NCBI GenBank assembly: GCA_002478245.1
Contig: DLMW01000001.1
Location: 454-7,373, forward strand
Source: a bacterium UBP18_UBA7526
GTDB lineage: Bacteria > UBP18 > UBA7526
Length of the DNA stretch: 6,920 nt
Direction: 5' to 3'
Shown: in pieces, positions 1-5,421 of the stretch
Position numbering within the stretch: position 1 is the stretch's first letter
Layout: every line of letters starts with the position of its first letter
Position numbers and translations under genes: made by a program
The notes under the pieces: model-generated
What the model was told of the DNA's origin: nothing
What the model saw: only the letters and a program-made list of their open reading frames with translations
Databases searched by the model: none

Positions 1-29
1 GGGGTGACAGTGAGCGAAGCGAACGCCAG

Positions 30-68
30 AGGGGTGAAACCCCTATGGAAGTATCCCCGAAGGGGATA
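30..68 (+). other. Two adjacent GC-rich hairpins in the leader of the first gene
   Basis: Two perfect inverted repeats stand side by side. The first pairs AGGGG (30-34) with CCCCT (40-44) around a TGAAA loop. The second pairs TATCCCC (52-58) with GGGGATA (62-68) around a GAA loop. Neither is followed by a run of T, so they do not look like intrinsic terminators. Just upstream, 13-23 carries a short AGCGA-AGCGA-AC tandem. The block may be the end of a dispersed intergenic repeat or a structured 5' leader, since it ends only 12 nt before the ribosome binding site of the first gene. I do not recognise a known RNA family. Confidence 0.45.
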
Positions 69-79
69 TCTTGTAGGAG

Positions 80-89
80 AGGAGGTGAT
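80..89 (+). promoter_or_regulatory. Very strong ribosome binding site for the first gene
   Basis: AGGAGGTGAT at 80-89 matches the anti-Shine-Dalgarno end of bacterial 16S rRNA almost completely and sits 4 nt before the ATG at 94. It decides the start of the TM_helix protein and indicates strong translation initiation. The same AGGAGGTGA-type core recurs before the MscS gene (1523-1531) and, in near form, before the last gene (6587-6595). Confidence 0.8.
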
Positions 90-93
90 TTGA

Positions 94-774
94 ATGGAAT
101 GGATTAGTCCTTTGATGGAAGCGGTGAAGACCGTCTTCACCAAGGTGGCCAGCGTTATCCCCAATATAGTAGGGGTGCTGGTTATCATCATCATTGGCTG
201 GATCGTGGCCCGGATCATTCAGGCTCTGGTGAAGAGGTTCTTAAGACTCATTCGCTTTGACCAGGTAGCGAGCAAGGCGGGCATTACCCAGCTTTTGGAG
301 AAGGGGGAGATAAGGCGTTCGCCGGCTGAACTCTTTGGCCGTCTGGCCTACTGGCTCATCATGCTTGTGGTTCTGGTGGCTGCCATCAGTGTCCTGGGAT
401 TGAAAGGTACCTCGGAGCTTCTAGGAAGGGTGTTGGCCTATCTGCCCAACGTCTTGGTGGCCCTTGTTGTTCTGGTCTTCGGGATGTTCATTGCCAACTT
501 CGTTAGTGGGATTACCCAGACGGCAGCTAAGAATATCGGCCTTCCCCAGCCCAGACTCTTAAGCCAGATAGCCCGCGTAGCGATTATTATCCTGGTAGTG
601 GCTATTGCTTTGGAACAGCTCGGGATAGGTACCCAGATAGTGATCTCAGCCTTCAGTCTTCTCTTCGGCGCCCTCTGTCTTGCCCTGGCCTTATCCTTTG
701 GTCTGGGAGGGAAAGACTGGGCAAAAGAGATCCTGGCCAACCTGAAGAGGAAGAGCGGAAAAATTTCAGGATAG
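94..774 (+). CDS. TM_helix-type membrane protein, MscS-like but without the cytoplasmic domain
   Basis: A 226-residue integral membrane protein with about five hydrophobic segments (roughly residues 20-44, 84-103, 115-141, 157-177 and 182-205). Segments 1 and 3 are related: each starts with [IL]PN and continues with long Val/Ile/Leu runs and a central Gly. This is the pattern of the conserved TM helix repeat (PF05552 type) found in relatives of small mechanosensitive channels. The last segment ends in SFGLGGKDWAKEIL (201-214), which resembles the end of the MscS pore helix (GFALKDVMANF in the full channel further along this window). The protein then stops, so the beta domain and cytoplasmic cage of MscS are absent. 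It could form a small channel or pore by itself, or a membrane partner of the downstream repeat protein; both are inference. ATG 94 follows a near-perfect ribosome binding site and an in-frame TGA at 91-93. The next gene starts 13 nt after the stop, so the two are probably co-transcribed. Confidence 0.85.
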   Translation: MEWISPLMEAVKTVFTKVASVIPNIVGVLVIIIIGWIVARIIQALVKRFLRLIRFDQVASKAGITQLLEKGEIRRSPAELFGRLAYWLIMLVVLVAAISVLGLKGTSELLGRVLAYLPNVLVALVVLVFGMFIANFVSGITQTAAKNIGLPQPRLLSQIARVAIIILVVAIALEQLGIGTQIVISAFSLLFGALCLALALSFGLGGKDWAKEILANLKRKSGKISG

Positions 775-787
775 GAGGAGGGTATCT

Positions 788-1375
788 ATGGAAGAGAAGA
801 GGGAAGGCCTGCTAACCAGGATTGTCTCTGACATTACCCAAGCTTTAGTGACCGTGGCAAAGGGAGCGGGCGAGGTGACGGCAGAATTGGTCAATATCGT
901 TAGCAAGACCCTGGTCGCGGCAGTGAGGGGAACAGCCAATATGGGGCAAGAGATTATTAATGTGGCTGAAGAGACAGTAGTCGGTACTATTAAAGCAGGG
1001 AAGGAAACCGGCCAGAGCGTTACCGATACCGCCCGGCAAACAGTGGTTGGGGTCATAAAGGGGGCGGCCGAGGTCGGTGGCGAGCTGGGGAGTACGGCCA
1101 GAGAGGCGGTAAAGGGTGTAGTGGGTGGTGTCTCTGAGGTAGGAGGTGATGTAGTGGAAGCGGCCAAAATAGCGGTGCAAGCCTCCATCGATACTGCCCG
1201 AGAAGTGGGTGGTAATGTAGCCAAGGTTACCCGGGATAGTATTGAGGGGGCTATTGAGGCTGCGGGAGCTATTGGCGCTGAAGTGGGCAGAAAGGTTAGG
1301 GATACCTTAAGGGGTACTATTGCGGGAGCCAAGGAGGTGATTAAAGAGCCCTTTAAGAAAAAGAAAGGGAAATAA
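788..1375 (+). CDS. Protein of eight 22-residue amphipathic repeats (LEA/synuclein-like architecture)
   Basis: I do not recognise a named family. The 195-residue product is almost wholly repetitive: from residue 17 it divides without gaps into 22-residue units starting at 17, 39, 61, 83, 105, 127, 149 and 171, the last partial. Each unit tends to have a charged start ([RKE][DEQ]), hydrophobic residues at positions 4 and 8, Lys/Arg then Gly/Ala at 9-10, EV at 13-14, Gly at 15-16, a hydrophobic residue at 18 and Ala/Val at the end. A 22-residue period (2 x 11) is the spacing of apolipoprotein, synuclein and group 3 LEA helices that lie on membranes or fold under water stress. There is no Cys, His, Trp or Tyr, and the single Phe is in the basic tail (PFKKKKGK). 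No signal peptide or transmembrane segment is seen, so it is probably cytoplasmic or membrane-peripheral. The AGGAGG site at 773-778 overlaps the previous stop codon, and a terminator follows. A phasin-like surface protein is an alternative. Function is inferred only from architecture. Confidence 0.85.
   Translation: MEEKREGLLTRIVSDITQALVTVAKGAGEVTAELVNIVSKTLVAAVRGTANMGQEIINVAEETVVGTIKAGKETGQSVTDTARQTVVGVIKGAAEVGGELGSTAREAVKGVVGGVSEVGGDVVEAAKIAVQASIDTAREVGGNVAKVTRDSIEGAIEAAGAIGAEVGRKVRDTLRGTIAGAKEVIKEPFKKKKGK
836..1345 (+). repeat. 66-bp-period coding repeat (seven full units and one partial)
   Basis: Within the repeat protein gene the translated 22-residue units correspond to consecutive 66-bp DNA segments, starting at 836, 902, 968, 1034, 1100, 1166, 1232 and 1298. 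The amino-acid pattern is kept but the DNA units have diverged considerably, so this is an old internal duplication series rather than a recent tandem array. No gaps or phase shifts are visible from unit 1 to unit 8. Confidence 0.8.
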
Positions 1376-1417
1376 GGAAGCCTCTCTTTTCTGACCCTTA
1401 AGTAAAGAATAGTAAAA

Positions 1418-1440
1418 TCACAGATTGTGATCAAAGATCA
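1418..1440. other. Two overlapping short palindromes before the terminator
   Basis: TCACA-gat-TGTGA (1418-1430) and TGATC-aaa-GATCA (1428-1440) share bases 1428-1430, and the second overlaps the left foot of the terminator stem by three bases. In RNA the two could not form fully at once. In DNA they could be a binding site, since their centre lies about 80 bp upstream of the expected start point of the MscS promoter. No match to a specific regulator's site is clear. Confidence 0.3.
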
Positions 1441-1481
1441 AAAACCCCCGATCGTTTCTTAATACGCTCGGGGGTTTTTGA
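1438..1481. terminator. Strong hairpin terminator, likely bidirectional
   Basis: A 14-bp perfect stem pairs 1438-1451 (TCAAAAACCCCCGA) with 1468-1481 (TCGGGGGTTTTTGA). Inside it, after one mismatch, three more pairs (CGT/ACG) close an 8-nt loop. The GC core is flanked by five A on the left and five T on the right, the signature of an intrinsic terminator that can act in both orientations. It lies 62 nt beyond the stop of the repeat protein gene and ends the first transcription unit. Its right arm also provides bases of the next promoter. Confidence 0.9.
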
Positions 1482-1506
1482 CAAAACAATTGGTATATGT
1501 TATAAT
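1478..1506 (+). promoter_or_regulatory. Consensus sigma-70 type promoter for the MscS gene
   Basis: TTGACA (1478-1483), a 17-bp spacer and TATAAT (1501-1506) form a full-consensus housekeeping promoter. A TG at 1498-1499 adds an extended -10 element. Transcription would start near 1512-1514, giving a leader of only about 22 nt, which contains the AGGAGGTGA ribosome binding site (1523-1531) for the ATG at 1535. The first four bases of the -35 box lie in the descending arm of the terminator stem, so termination and initiation share bases. Strength is inferred from consensus match. Confidence 0.9.
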
Positions 1507-1534
1507 TTTAATTACCAGTATCAGGAGGTGAAGG

Positions 1535-2359
1535 ATGGAGACGCGCTTCAACTTTATTCGGGAGTGGTTAGAGAAGAATGCCATTCCTATGGGAGGGAGG
1601 CTATTGGCCGCTTTAGCCATTCTCGGTATTGGATATATTATTGCACAAATAACAGTAAAAATTGTTCGGGGAGCACTGAAGCGCTCTCGGGTCAGGGAGA
1701 ATCTCCTACTCATCAGATTCACTTTGGGAGCCATTAAGTGGTCCATCATGATCTTCGTCCTCATCATGGTCTTAGGGCAGATAGGGATTAATATTACTGC
1801 CCTAGTGGCGGGAGTGGGAGTAGCGGGCTTTGTCATTGGCTTTGCCCTGAAGGATGTCATGGCCAACTTCGCCAGTGGCGTCTTGCTCATTGTGCGTCAG
1901 CCATTCAAGGTAGGAAACTTCGTTCGGGTAGGGGGAGAGGAGGGATTCATTGAGGAACTCAATGTCTTCTCCACCGTTTTAAGGACCCCGGATAATAAGG
2001 TAGTCGTCCTTCCCAATGCCAAGGTCTGGGGAGAGACCATAGTGAACTATGCGGGATATGAGACGAGGAGGATGGAGCTTAAGGTAGGGATCAGTTATTC
2101 TTCTGATATGGATAAGGCAATAGCCACAGTAAAGGGGATCCTGGAAGAGGATAAGCGGATACTGAAAGAGCCTGAGCCCTTTGTGGGAGTTAAGGAGTTG
2201 GGAGAATCCGGTATCGATCTCATCATCCGACCCTGGGTAAAATTGGCTGACTATTGGCCGGTTTACTTTGATCTCACAAAGAAGGTCAAGGAAGAGTTTG
2301 ACAGATCGGGAATCGAGATCCCTTTCCCGCAGAGAGTAATCCACATGAGAAAGGAGTAG
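1535..2359 (+). CDS. mscS: Small-conductance mechanosensitive channel, MscS family
   Basis: A 274-residue protein close to the size of the minimal MscS channel, which opens under membrane tension to release solutes during hypo-osmotic shock. Three membrane segments are visible (about 22-44, 63-83 and the pore helix 88-121). The pore helix has the Gly/Ala-rich packing face (VAGVGVAGFVIGFALKD) followed by NFASG. The beta domain follows with PFKVGNFV (123-130), TPDNKVVVLPNAKVW (151-165) and NYAGYETRRMEL, then the alpha/beta C-terminal domain ending in the typical IPFPQRVIHM (262-271). In the common GD motif after PF, Asp is replaced by Asn (GNFV). ATG 1535 is set by AGGAGGTGA at 1523-1531 and a consensus promoter just upstream. 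The next gene follows after 2 nt. Assignment to the family is firm; gating properties cannot be read from sequence. Confidence 0.96.
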   Translation: METRFNFIREWLEKNAIPMGGRLLAALAILGIGYIIAQITVKIVRGALKRSRVRENLLLIRFTLGAIKWSIMIFVLIMVLGQIGINITALVAGVGVAGFVIGFALKDVMANFASGVLLIVRQPFKVGNFVRVGGEEGFIEELNVFSTVLRTPDNKVVVLPNAKVWGETIVNYAGYETRRMELKVGISYSSDMDKAIATVKGILEEDKRILKEPEPFVGVKELGESGIDLIIRPWVKLADYWPVYFDLTKKVKEEFDRSGIEIPFPQRVIHMRKE

Positions 2360-2361
2360 TT

Positions 2362-3036
2362 ATGGCTACCATCCTTTTGATTCTTCCGGTAATCGCGGTC
2401 GTCGCCCTCTCCACTGTTGTGGTTAGGATCGCCACCATTGCCTTAAAGATGACCGGGCTGGATGAGAAGAGGGCCCGTTTTCAGGCCCTCTCGGCATTCA
2501 CAGGAACAGGCTTTACTACTAAGGATTCGGAACTCATCGTGGGCCATGAGCAGCGCCGGAAGATCATTATGACCCTGATGATTCTAGGGAATGCCGGTCT
2601 GGTCACGGTTGTTGCAACTCTGATTCTCTCCTTTGCCCAAGGGGGGCTCTTCCCAGCTCCCATTAAGTTGATCCTTCTTGCTCTGGCCATCTACCTCATC
2701 TATCGTCTCGCTTCCCATAAGGGATTGACCAAGAGGTTTACCAAGAAGATTGAAGAAAGGTTGGCGAGAAGCCCAGTTTTTGTGAAGAAACCCATGGAAG
2801 AGACACTGCGTCTGGCAAAAGGATATGGTGTGGCGGAGATTAGCCTTAAAAAGGGCTTCCCCTATATCGGCCTTACCTTAGATAAGACGGGTTTCAAGAA
2901 GAGGGGGATCATAATCTTGGCCATTGAGAGAGGGAGGGAGATCATCCATACTCCAAAAGGTGGAGATCGGCTCTGCGTAGATGATACCCTCATCTGTTAC
3001 GGTAAATTATCTGAGATTAAGGAGATGGCGAGATGA
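2362..3036 (+). CDS. Small membrane protein with C-terminal TrkA-C (RCK_C) domain
   Basis: A 224-residue protein with hydrophobic segments at about residues 2-27, 67-92 and 99-118, and a soluble C-terminal part. Residues about 155-222 fit a TrkA-C/RCK_C domain: GVAEISLKKGFPYIGLTL, then a Gly-Ile-Ile-Ile-Leu-Ala strand (182-187) and a late DRLCVDDTLICYG element (202-214). Such domains bind small ligands, often nucleotides or cyclic di-nucleotides, and gate ion transporters. The nucleotide-binding TrkA-N domain is absent. Between the first two membrane segments lies SAFTGTGFTT (44-53), conserved-looking and faintly like a K+ transporter filter loop; that reading is speculative. The start codon is 2 nt after the mscS stop, with AAGGAG (2351-2356) inside the end of mscS, so translation is probably coupled. 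A role in ion homeostasis alongside MscS is inferred from domain and position. Confidence 0.87.
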   Translation: MATILLILPVIAVVALSTVVVRIATIALKMTGLDEKRARFQALSAFTGTGFTTKDSELIVGHEQRRKIIMTLMILGNAGLVTVVATLILSFAQGGLFPAPIKLILLALAIYLIYRLASHKGLTKRFTKKIEERLARSPVFVKKPMEETLRLAKGYGVAEISLKKGFPYIGLTLDKTGFKKRGIIILAIERGREIIHTPKGGDRLCVDDTLICYGKLSEIKEMAR

Positions 3037-3056
3037 ACTCTTTTCCTTTGATAGTA

Positions 3057-3084
3057 CAACCACTACGCGGTGACAAGTAGGTTG
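3057..3084 (+). other. Small bulged hairpin upstream of gpmI
   Basis: CAAC (3057-3060) pairs with GTTG (3081-3084) and CTAC (3063-3066) with GTAG (3077-3080), leaving a 2-nt bulge (CA) and a 10-nt loop, GCGGTGACAA. It fills most of the 61-nt gap before gpmI and ends about 14 nt before the start codon, beside the purine-rich ribosome binding region. It could modulate gpmI translation. No T run follows, so it is not a terminator, and I do not recognise a riboswitch class. Confidence 0.35.
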
Positions 3085-3097
3085 GGAAAGGGATGGA

Positions 3098-4624
3098 ATG
3101 GAAAGGCCGGTAATATTAATTATACTGGATGGCTGGGGGATCGCTCCCCCGGGCCCTGGGAATTACATCTCCCAGGCGAAGACTCCCAATTTCGCCAACC
3201 TTCTTAAAAAATATCCCCATACAGAGAATGAAGCAGCGGGAAACGCCGTCGGCCTGCCCTCTGGCGCCCAGGGCAACTCAGAAGTTGGTCACCTCCATCT
3301 GGGTGCGGGTAGGATAGTCTGGCAGATGTACGAGAGGATAAATAGGAGCATAGGGGATGGCTCTTTCTACAGAAATAGGAGATTGCTTGAGGCAGTGAAG
3401 CATGTGAAGGAGAAAGGGACCTTGCACCTTATGGGGCTCTGTTCTGATGAGGGAGTGCACGGCCACACCGATCACCTCATGGCGCTTCTGAAACTTGCCC
3501 GAAAGGAAGGATTGAAGGAGGTTGCCATACATTTCTTTGCTGATGGAAGGGACGTAGCAGAAAGGTCTGCTTTAAAGTATGTGAGGCTGATCGAGAAGGC
3601 ATGTCAGGAGATAGGTGTGGGGAGGATAGCCTCCCTGGTAGGAAGGTATTACTCCATGGACCGGGACAGGAACTGGGAGAGAACGAGGATGGCCTATGAG
3701 ATTTTCGTAGATGGTAAAGGCTTTGGGGCAGAGAGCGCCAGCGAGGCAGTTAAGAGGGCCTATGAGAGGGGGGAGAAGACCGACTATTACATCCAGCCCA
3801 CGGTTATCGGGAGACCTATTCTGGTAAAAGACGGGGATTCTGTCATATTCTTCAACTTTCGGACAGACAGACCGCGACAGCTCTCCCGGGCCTTCCTAGA
3901 GAAAGATTTCAAGGGGTTCGAAAGGAAACATGTTCCCAAGATACTTTATACTACCATGACCGAATACGATAAGAGGTTCAAATGCCCCTTTGCTTTCTCT
4001 GAGGAGAAGGTTGCGAACAATCTGGGAGAGGTCCTGGCAAAAGCCGGTAGGAGACAACTAAGGATCGCAGAGACTGAGAAGTATGCCCATGTGACCTACT
4101 TCTTCAATTCCCAGATAGAGAGGCCTAACAAGGGGGAGGAGAGGGTCTTAATCCCCTCTCCCAAGGTTCCCTCTTACGATCAGAAACCAGAGATGAGCGC
4201 CTACCTCATTGTGGAGGAACTCATTAAGAGAATCTCTAAGAAGAAATATGACTTCATCCTAGCCAACTTCGCCAACTGCGACCTGGTGGGCCATTCCGCG
4301 GTAAAGGAGGCCATAATAAGATGCGTGGAGGTAGTGGACGACTGTTTAGGGAGGGCAGTTAGGGCGGGGCTGGGCAATGGCTATACTCTAATAGTTACTG
4401 CAGACCATGGAAGTGCTGAGGAGAAGCTATATCCAGATGGCAGGCCAAAGCCTGCCCATTCCTCTAATCCGGTTCCCTTCATATTGGTAAGCGATGGACC
4501 CCGCAAAAAGGGGTGGGCAAAGCTAAGGAAGGGCGGCCAGAAGGACGTGGCCCCCACCATACTTGAAATAATGGGTTTAGGGAAGCCTGTAGAGATGACG
4601 GGAGAATCCCTAATAGGAGAGTGA
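3098..4624 (+). CDS. gpmI: 2,3-bisphosphoglycerate-independent phosphoglycerate mutase
   Basis: Cytoplasmic glycolytic and gluconeogenic enzyme that interconverts 3- and 2-phosphoglycerate through a phosphoserine intermediate, using two Mn2+ ions. The 508-residue length is normal for the family. In order are seen: metal ligand D11 in LDGWG; nucleophile S61 in GNSEVGH; H121 in GVHGHTDHL; D149-G-R151-D152; R183 and R189 in GRYYSMDRDRNWER; R255 and R258 in FRTDRPR; K328 in TEKYAHVTYFFN; metal ligands D395 and H399 in NCDLVGHS; D436-H437 in TADHGSAEE; and H454 in AHSSNPVPF. The whole catalytic set is therefore present. Two usually conserved spots differ: LPSGAQGNSEVGH where QM or another residue plus Met usually precedes GNSEVGH, and FFNSQ where FFNGG is usual. 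ATG 3098 follows GGGAAAGGG (3084-3092), a moderate ribosome binding site. The out-of-frame ATG at 3093 is not used. It may be co-transcribed from the mscS promoter, as no terminator intervenes. Confidence 0.97.
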   Translation: MERPVILIILDGWGIAPPGPGNYISQAKTPNFANLLKKYPHTENEAAGNAVGLPSGAQGNSEVGHLHLGAGRIVWQMYERINRSIGDGSFYRNRRLLEAVKHVKEKGTLHLMGLCSDEGVHGHTDHLMALLKLARKEGLKEVAIHFFADGRDVAERSALKYVRLIEKACQEIGVGRIASLVGRYYSMDRDRNWERTRMAYEIFVDGKGFGAESASEAVKRAYERGEKTDYYIQPTVIGRPILVKDGDSVIFFNFRTDRPRQLSRAFLEKDFKGFERKHVPKILYTTMTEYDKRFKCPFAFSEEKVANNLGEVLAKAGRRQLRIAETEKYAHVTYFFNSQIERPNKGEERVLIPSPKVPSYDQKPEMSAYLIVEELIKRISKKKYDFILANFANCDLVGHSAVKEAIIRCVEVVDDCLGRAVRAGLGNGYTLIVTADHGSAEEKLYPDGRPKPAHSSNPVPFILVSDGPRKKGWAKLRKGGQKDVAPTILEIMGLGKPVEMTGESLIGE

Positions 4625-4704
4625 TCAGTGACAACCAGGATCGCTTTAGTCTTGAGTGAAAACGGGAGGCGGTTTTTTACGGTAAACCTTAAGTAAGAGT
4701 GATC
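4618..4704 (+). repeat. 9-bp direct repeat bracketing the gpmI-TPR gap
   Basis: AGAGTGATC occurs at 4618-4626, containing the gpmI stop codon, and again at 4696-4704. In both copies an ACC(C)AGGA segment follows nearby (4634-4640 and 4707-4714). The 69 bases between them contain CCTTAAGTAA (4687-4696), a 10-mer also found at 1396-1405 after the repeat protein gene. The arrangement could be a duplication or a small inserted element, but a 9-bp match in so short a span can arise by chance. No promoter or terminator in this 97-nt gap is convincing. Confidence 0.25.
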
Positions 4705-4721
4705 GCTACCCAGGAGAGGGG

Positions 4722-4997
4722 ATGAAAGATAAGAAAAAAGTAGAAGAACTTATTGAACAGGGGAAGTTCTACTTTCTTAATAAGCAGTATGATGAGGCTA
4801 TTTCAGAATTTCAGAAGGCCCTAAAACTCGATCCCAAGAACGCCCGGGTCTTATATAATCTGGGTGTTGTCCATGAGAGCAGGGGGGATATCGAGATGGC
4901 AAAGACTCTCTACACCAAAGCTCTGGAGATAGACCCCAAATTGAGTGAGGCCCAGAAGCACTTAGATAAGTTGGTAGGAACTTCTGAAGAAGATTGA
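4722..4997 (+). CDS. Small TPR protein with two tetratricopeptide repeats
   Basis: A 91-residue soluble protein. Two TPR units fit the 34-residue consensus: residues 7-40 (G14, Y17, A26, F30, A33, P38) and 41-74 (L44, L47, G48, A60, Y64, A67, P72), each ending in the typical LxxDP or IDP turn. A third capping helix (75-86) and an acidic tail (SEED) complete it. There is no signal peptide, membrane segment or enzymatic domain, so it is probably a protein-protein adaptor. ATG 4722 follows AGGAGAGGGG (4712-4721). The response regulator starts 13 nt after its stop, so the pair may act together, but no partner can be named from sequence. Confidence 0.93.
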   Translation: MKDKKKVEELIEQGKFYFLNKQYDEAISEFQKALKLDPKNARVLYNLGVVHESRGDIEMAKTLYTKALEIDPKLSEAQKHLDKLVGTSEED

Positions 4998-5010
4998 AAG
5001 GAGAGATTTG

Positions 5011-5421
5011 ATGGGCGAGGTGAAGAAAAGTTTAGCGAACAGACCTTTTATGAGAGACCCGAAAATATTAGTAGTAGATGACGAAGCGGTAATTCGTAAC
5101 CTCTTCAAGCGGGTATTAGAGACCAAGGGACATCAGGTGACAGTGGCCAAGGACGGCTCGGAGGCCCTGGATAGGATAAAGGAAGAGCCTTTCGATGTTA
5201 TCTTCTTGGACATCGTCATGCCGGGCATAGACGGCCCTACGACCTGTCAAACGATTGGAAAGATAAACCCTGAGGCAAAGATCATCATGATAACCGGCTA
5301 CGGAGCAGAAGTGGCGGATGAGATAGAAAAGAGTATAAAGGCAGGTGCCTATACCTGTCTCTATAAGCCGTTCAGCATTCAGGAACTACTGGATGCCTTG
5401 GAGGAAGTATTAAAGAAATGA
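5011..5421 (+). CDS. Stand-alone receiver-domain response regulator
   Basis: A 136-residue CheY-like protein consisting of one receiver domain and no DNA-binding or enzymatic output domain. Counted from ATG 5011, the acidic pocket is D23-D24-E25 (LVVDDE), the phosphoacceptor is D67 (FLDIVMPG), the switch Thr is T95 (MITGYG) and the conserved Lys is K119 (YKPF), so it should be phosphorylatable. The aromatic switch residue usual three places before the Lys is Cys here (TCLYKPF). GGAG at 5000-5003 lies 7 nt before ATG 5011, which favours it over TTG 5008, only 4 nt away. A later ATG at 5050 would begin right at the domain but has no ribosome binding site. No histidine kinase is in the window. 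The stop overlaps the miaB start (ATGA), so the two are translationally coupled. Confidence 0.94.
   Translation: MGEVKKSLANRPFMRDPKILVVDDEAVIRNLFKRVLETKGHQVTVAKDGSEALDRIKEEPFDVIFLDIVMPGIDGPTTCQTIGKINPEAKIIMITGYGAEVADEIEKSIKAGAYTCLYKPFSIQELLDALEEVLKK

Noticed and set aside
1..93. C-terminal end of an upstream protein in frame 1
   Set aside because: The frame is open but the 30 residues show no recognisable motif, and the bases form two perfect hairpins, more like intergenic repeat or leader DNA. Kept only as a finding.
766..1434. A long minus-strand open frame opposite the repeat protein gene
   Set aside because: Its translation is low-complexity Thr/Pro/Ser/Ala/Leu sequence mirroring the 66-bp repeats. 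It has no convincing ribosome binding site, while the + strand frame has a strong one and a coherent repeat pattern.
1418..1441. A CRP or FNR binding site
   Set aside because: The TGTGA and TCACA halves are in the wrong order and spacing for CRP, and the left half does not match TTGAT for FNR.
4652..4680. Promoter TTGAGT - 17 bp - TTTTAC before the TPR gene
   Set aside because: The -10 is poor and the AT-rich bases may simply be a weak terminator-like stretch. Not supported well enough to list.
4658..4688. Intrinsic terminator after gpmI ending in TTTTTT
   Set aside because: The only stems found (AAAAC/GTTTT or GGTTT/AAACC) are short, AT-rich or bulged and lack a GC core next to the T run.
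5008..5010. TTG as start of the response regulator
   Set aside because: It lies only 4 nt from GGAG, while ATG at 5011 is 7 nt away and is the commoner start codon.
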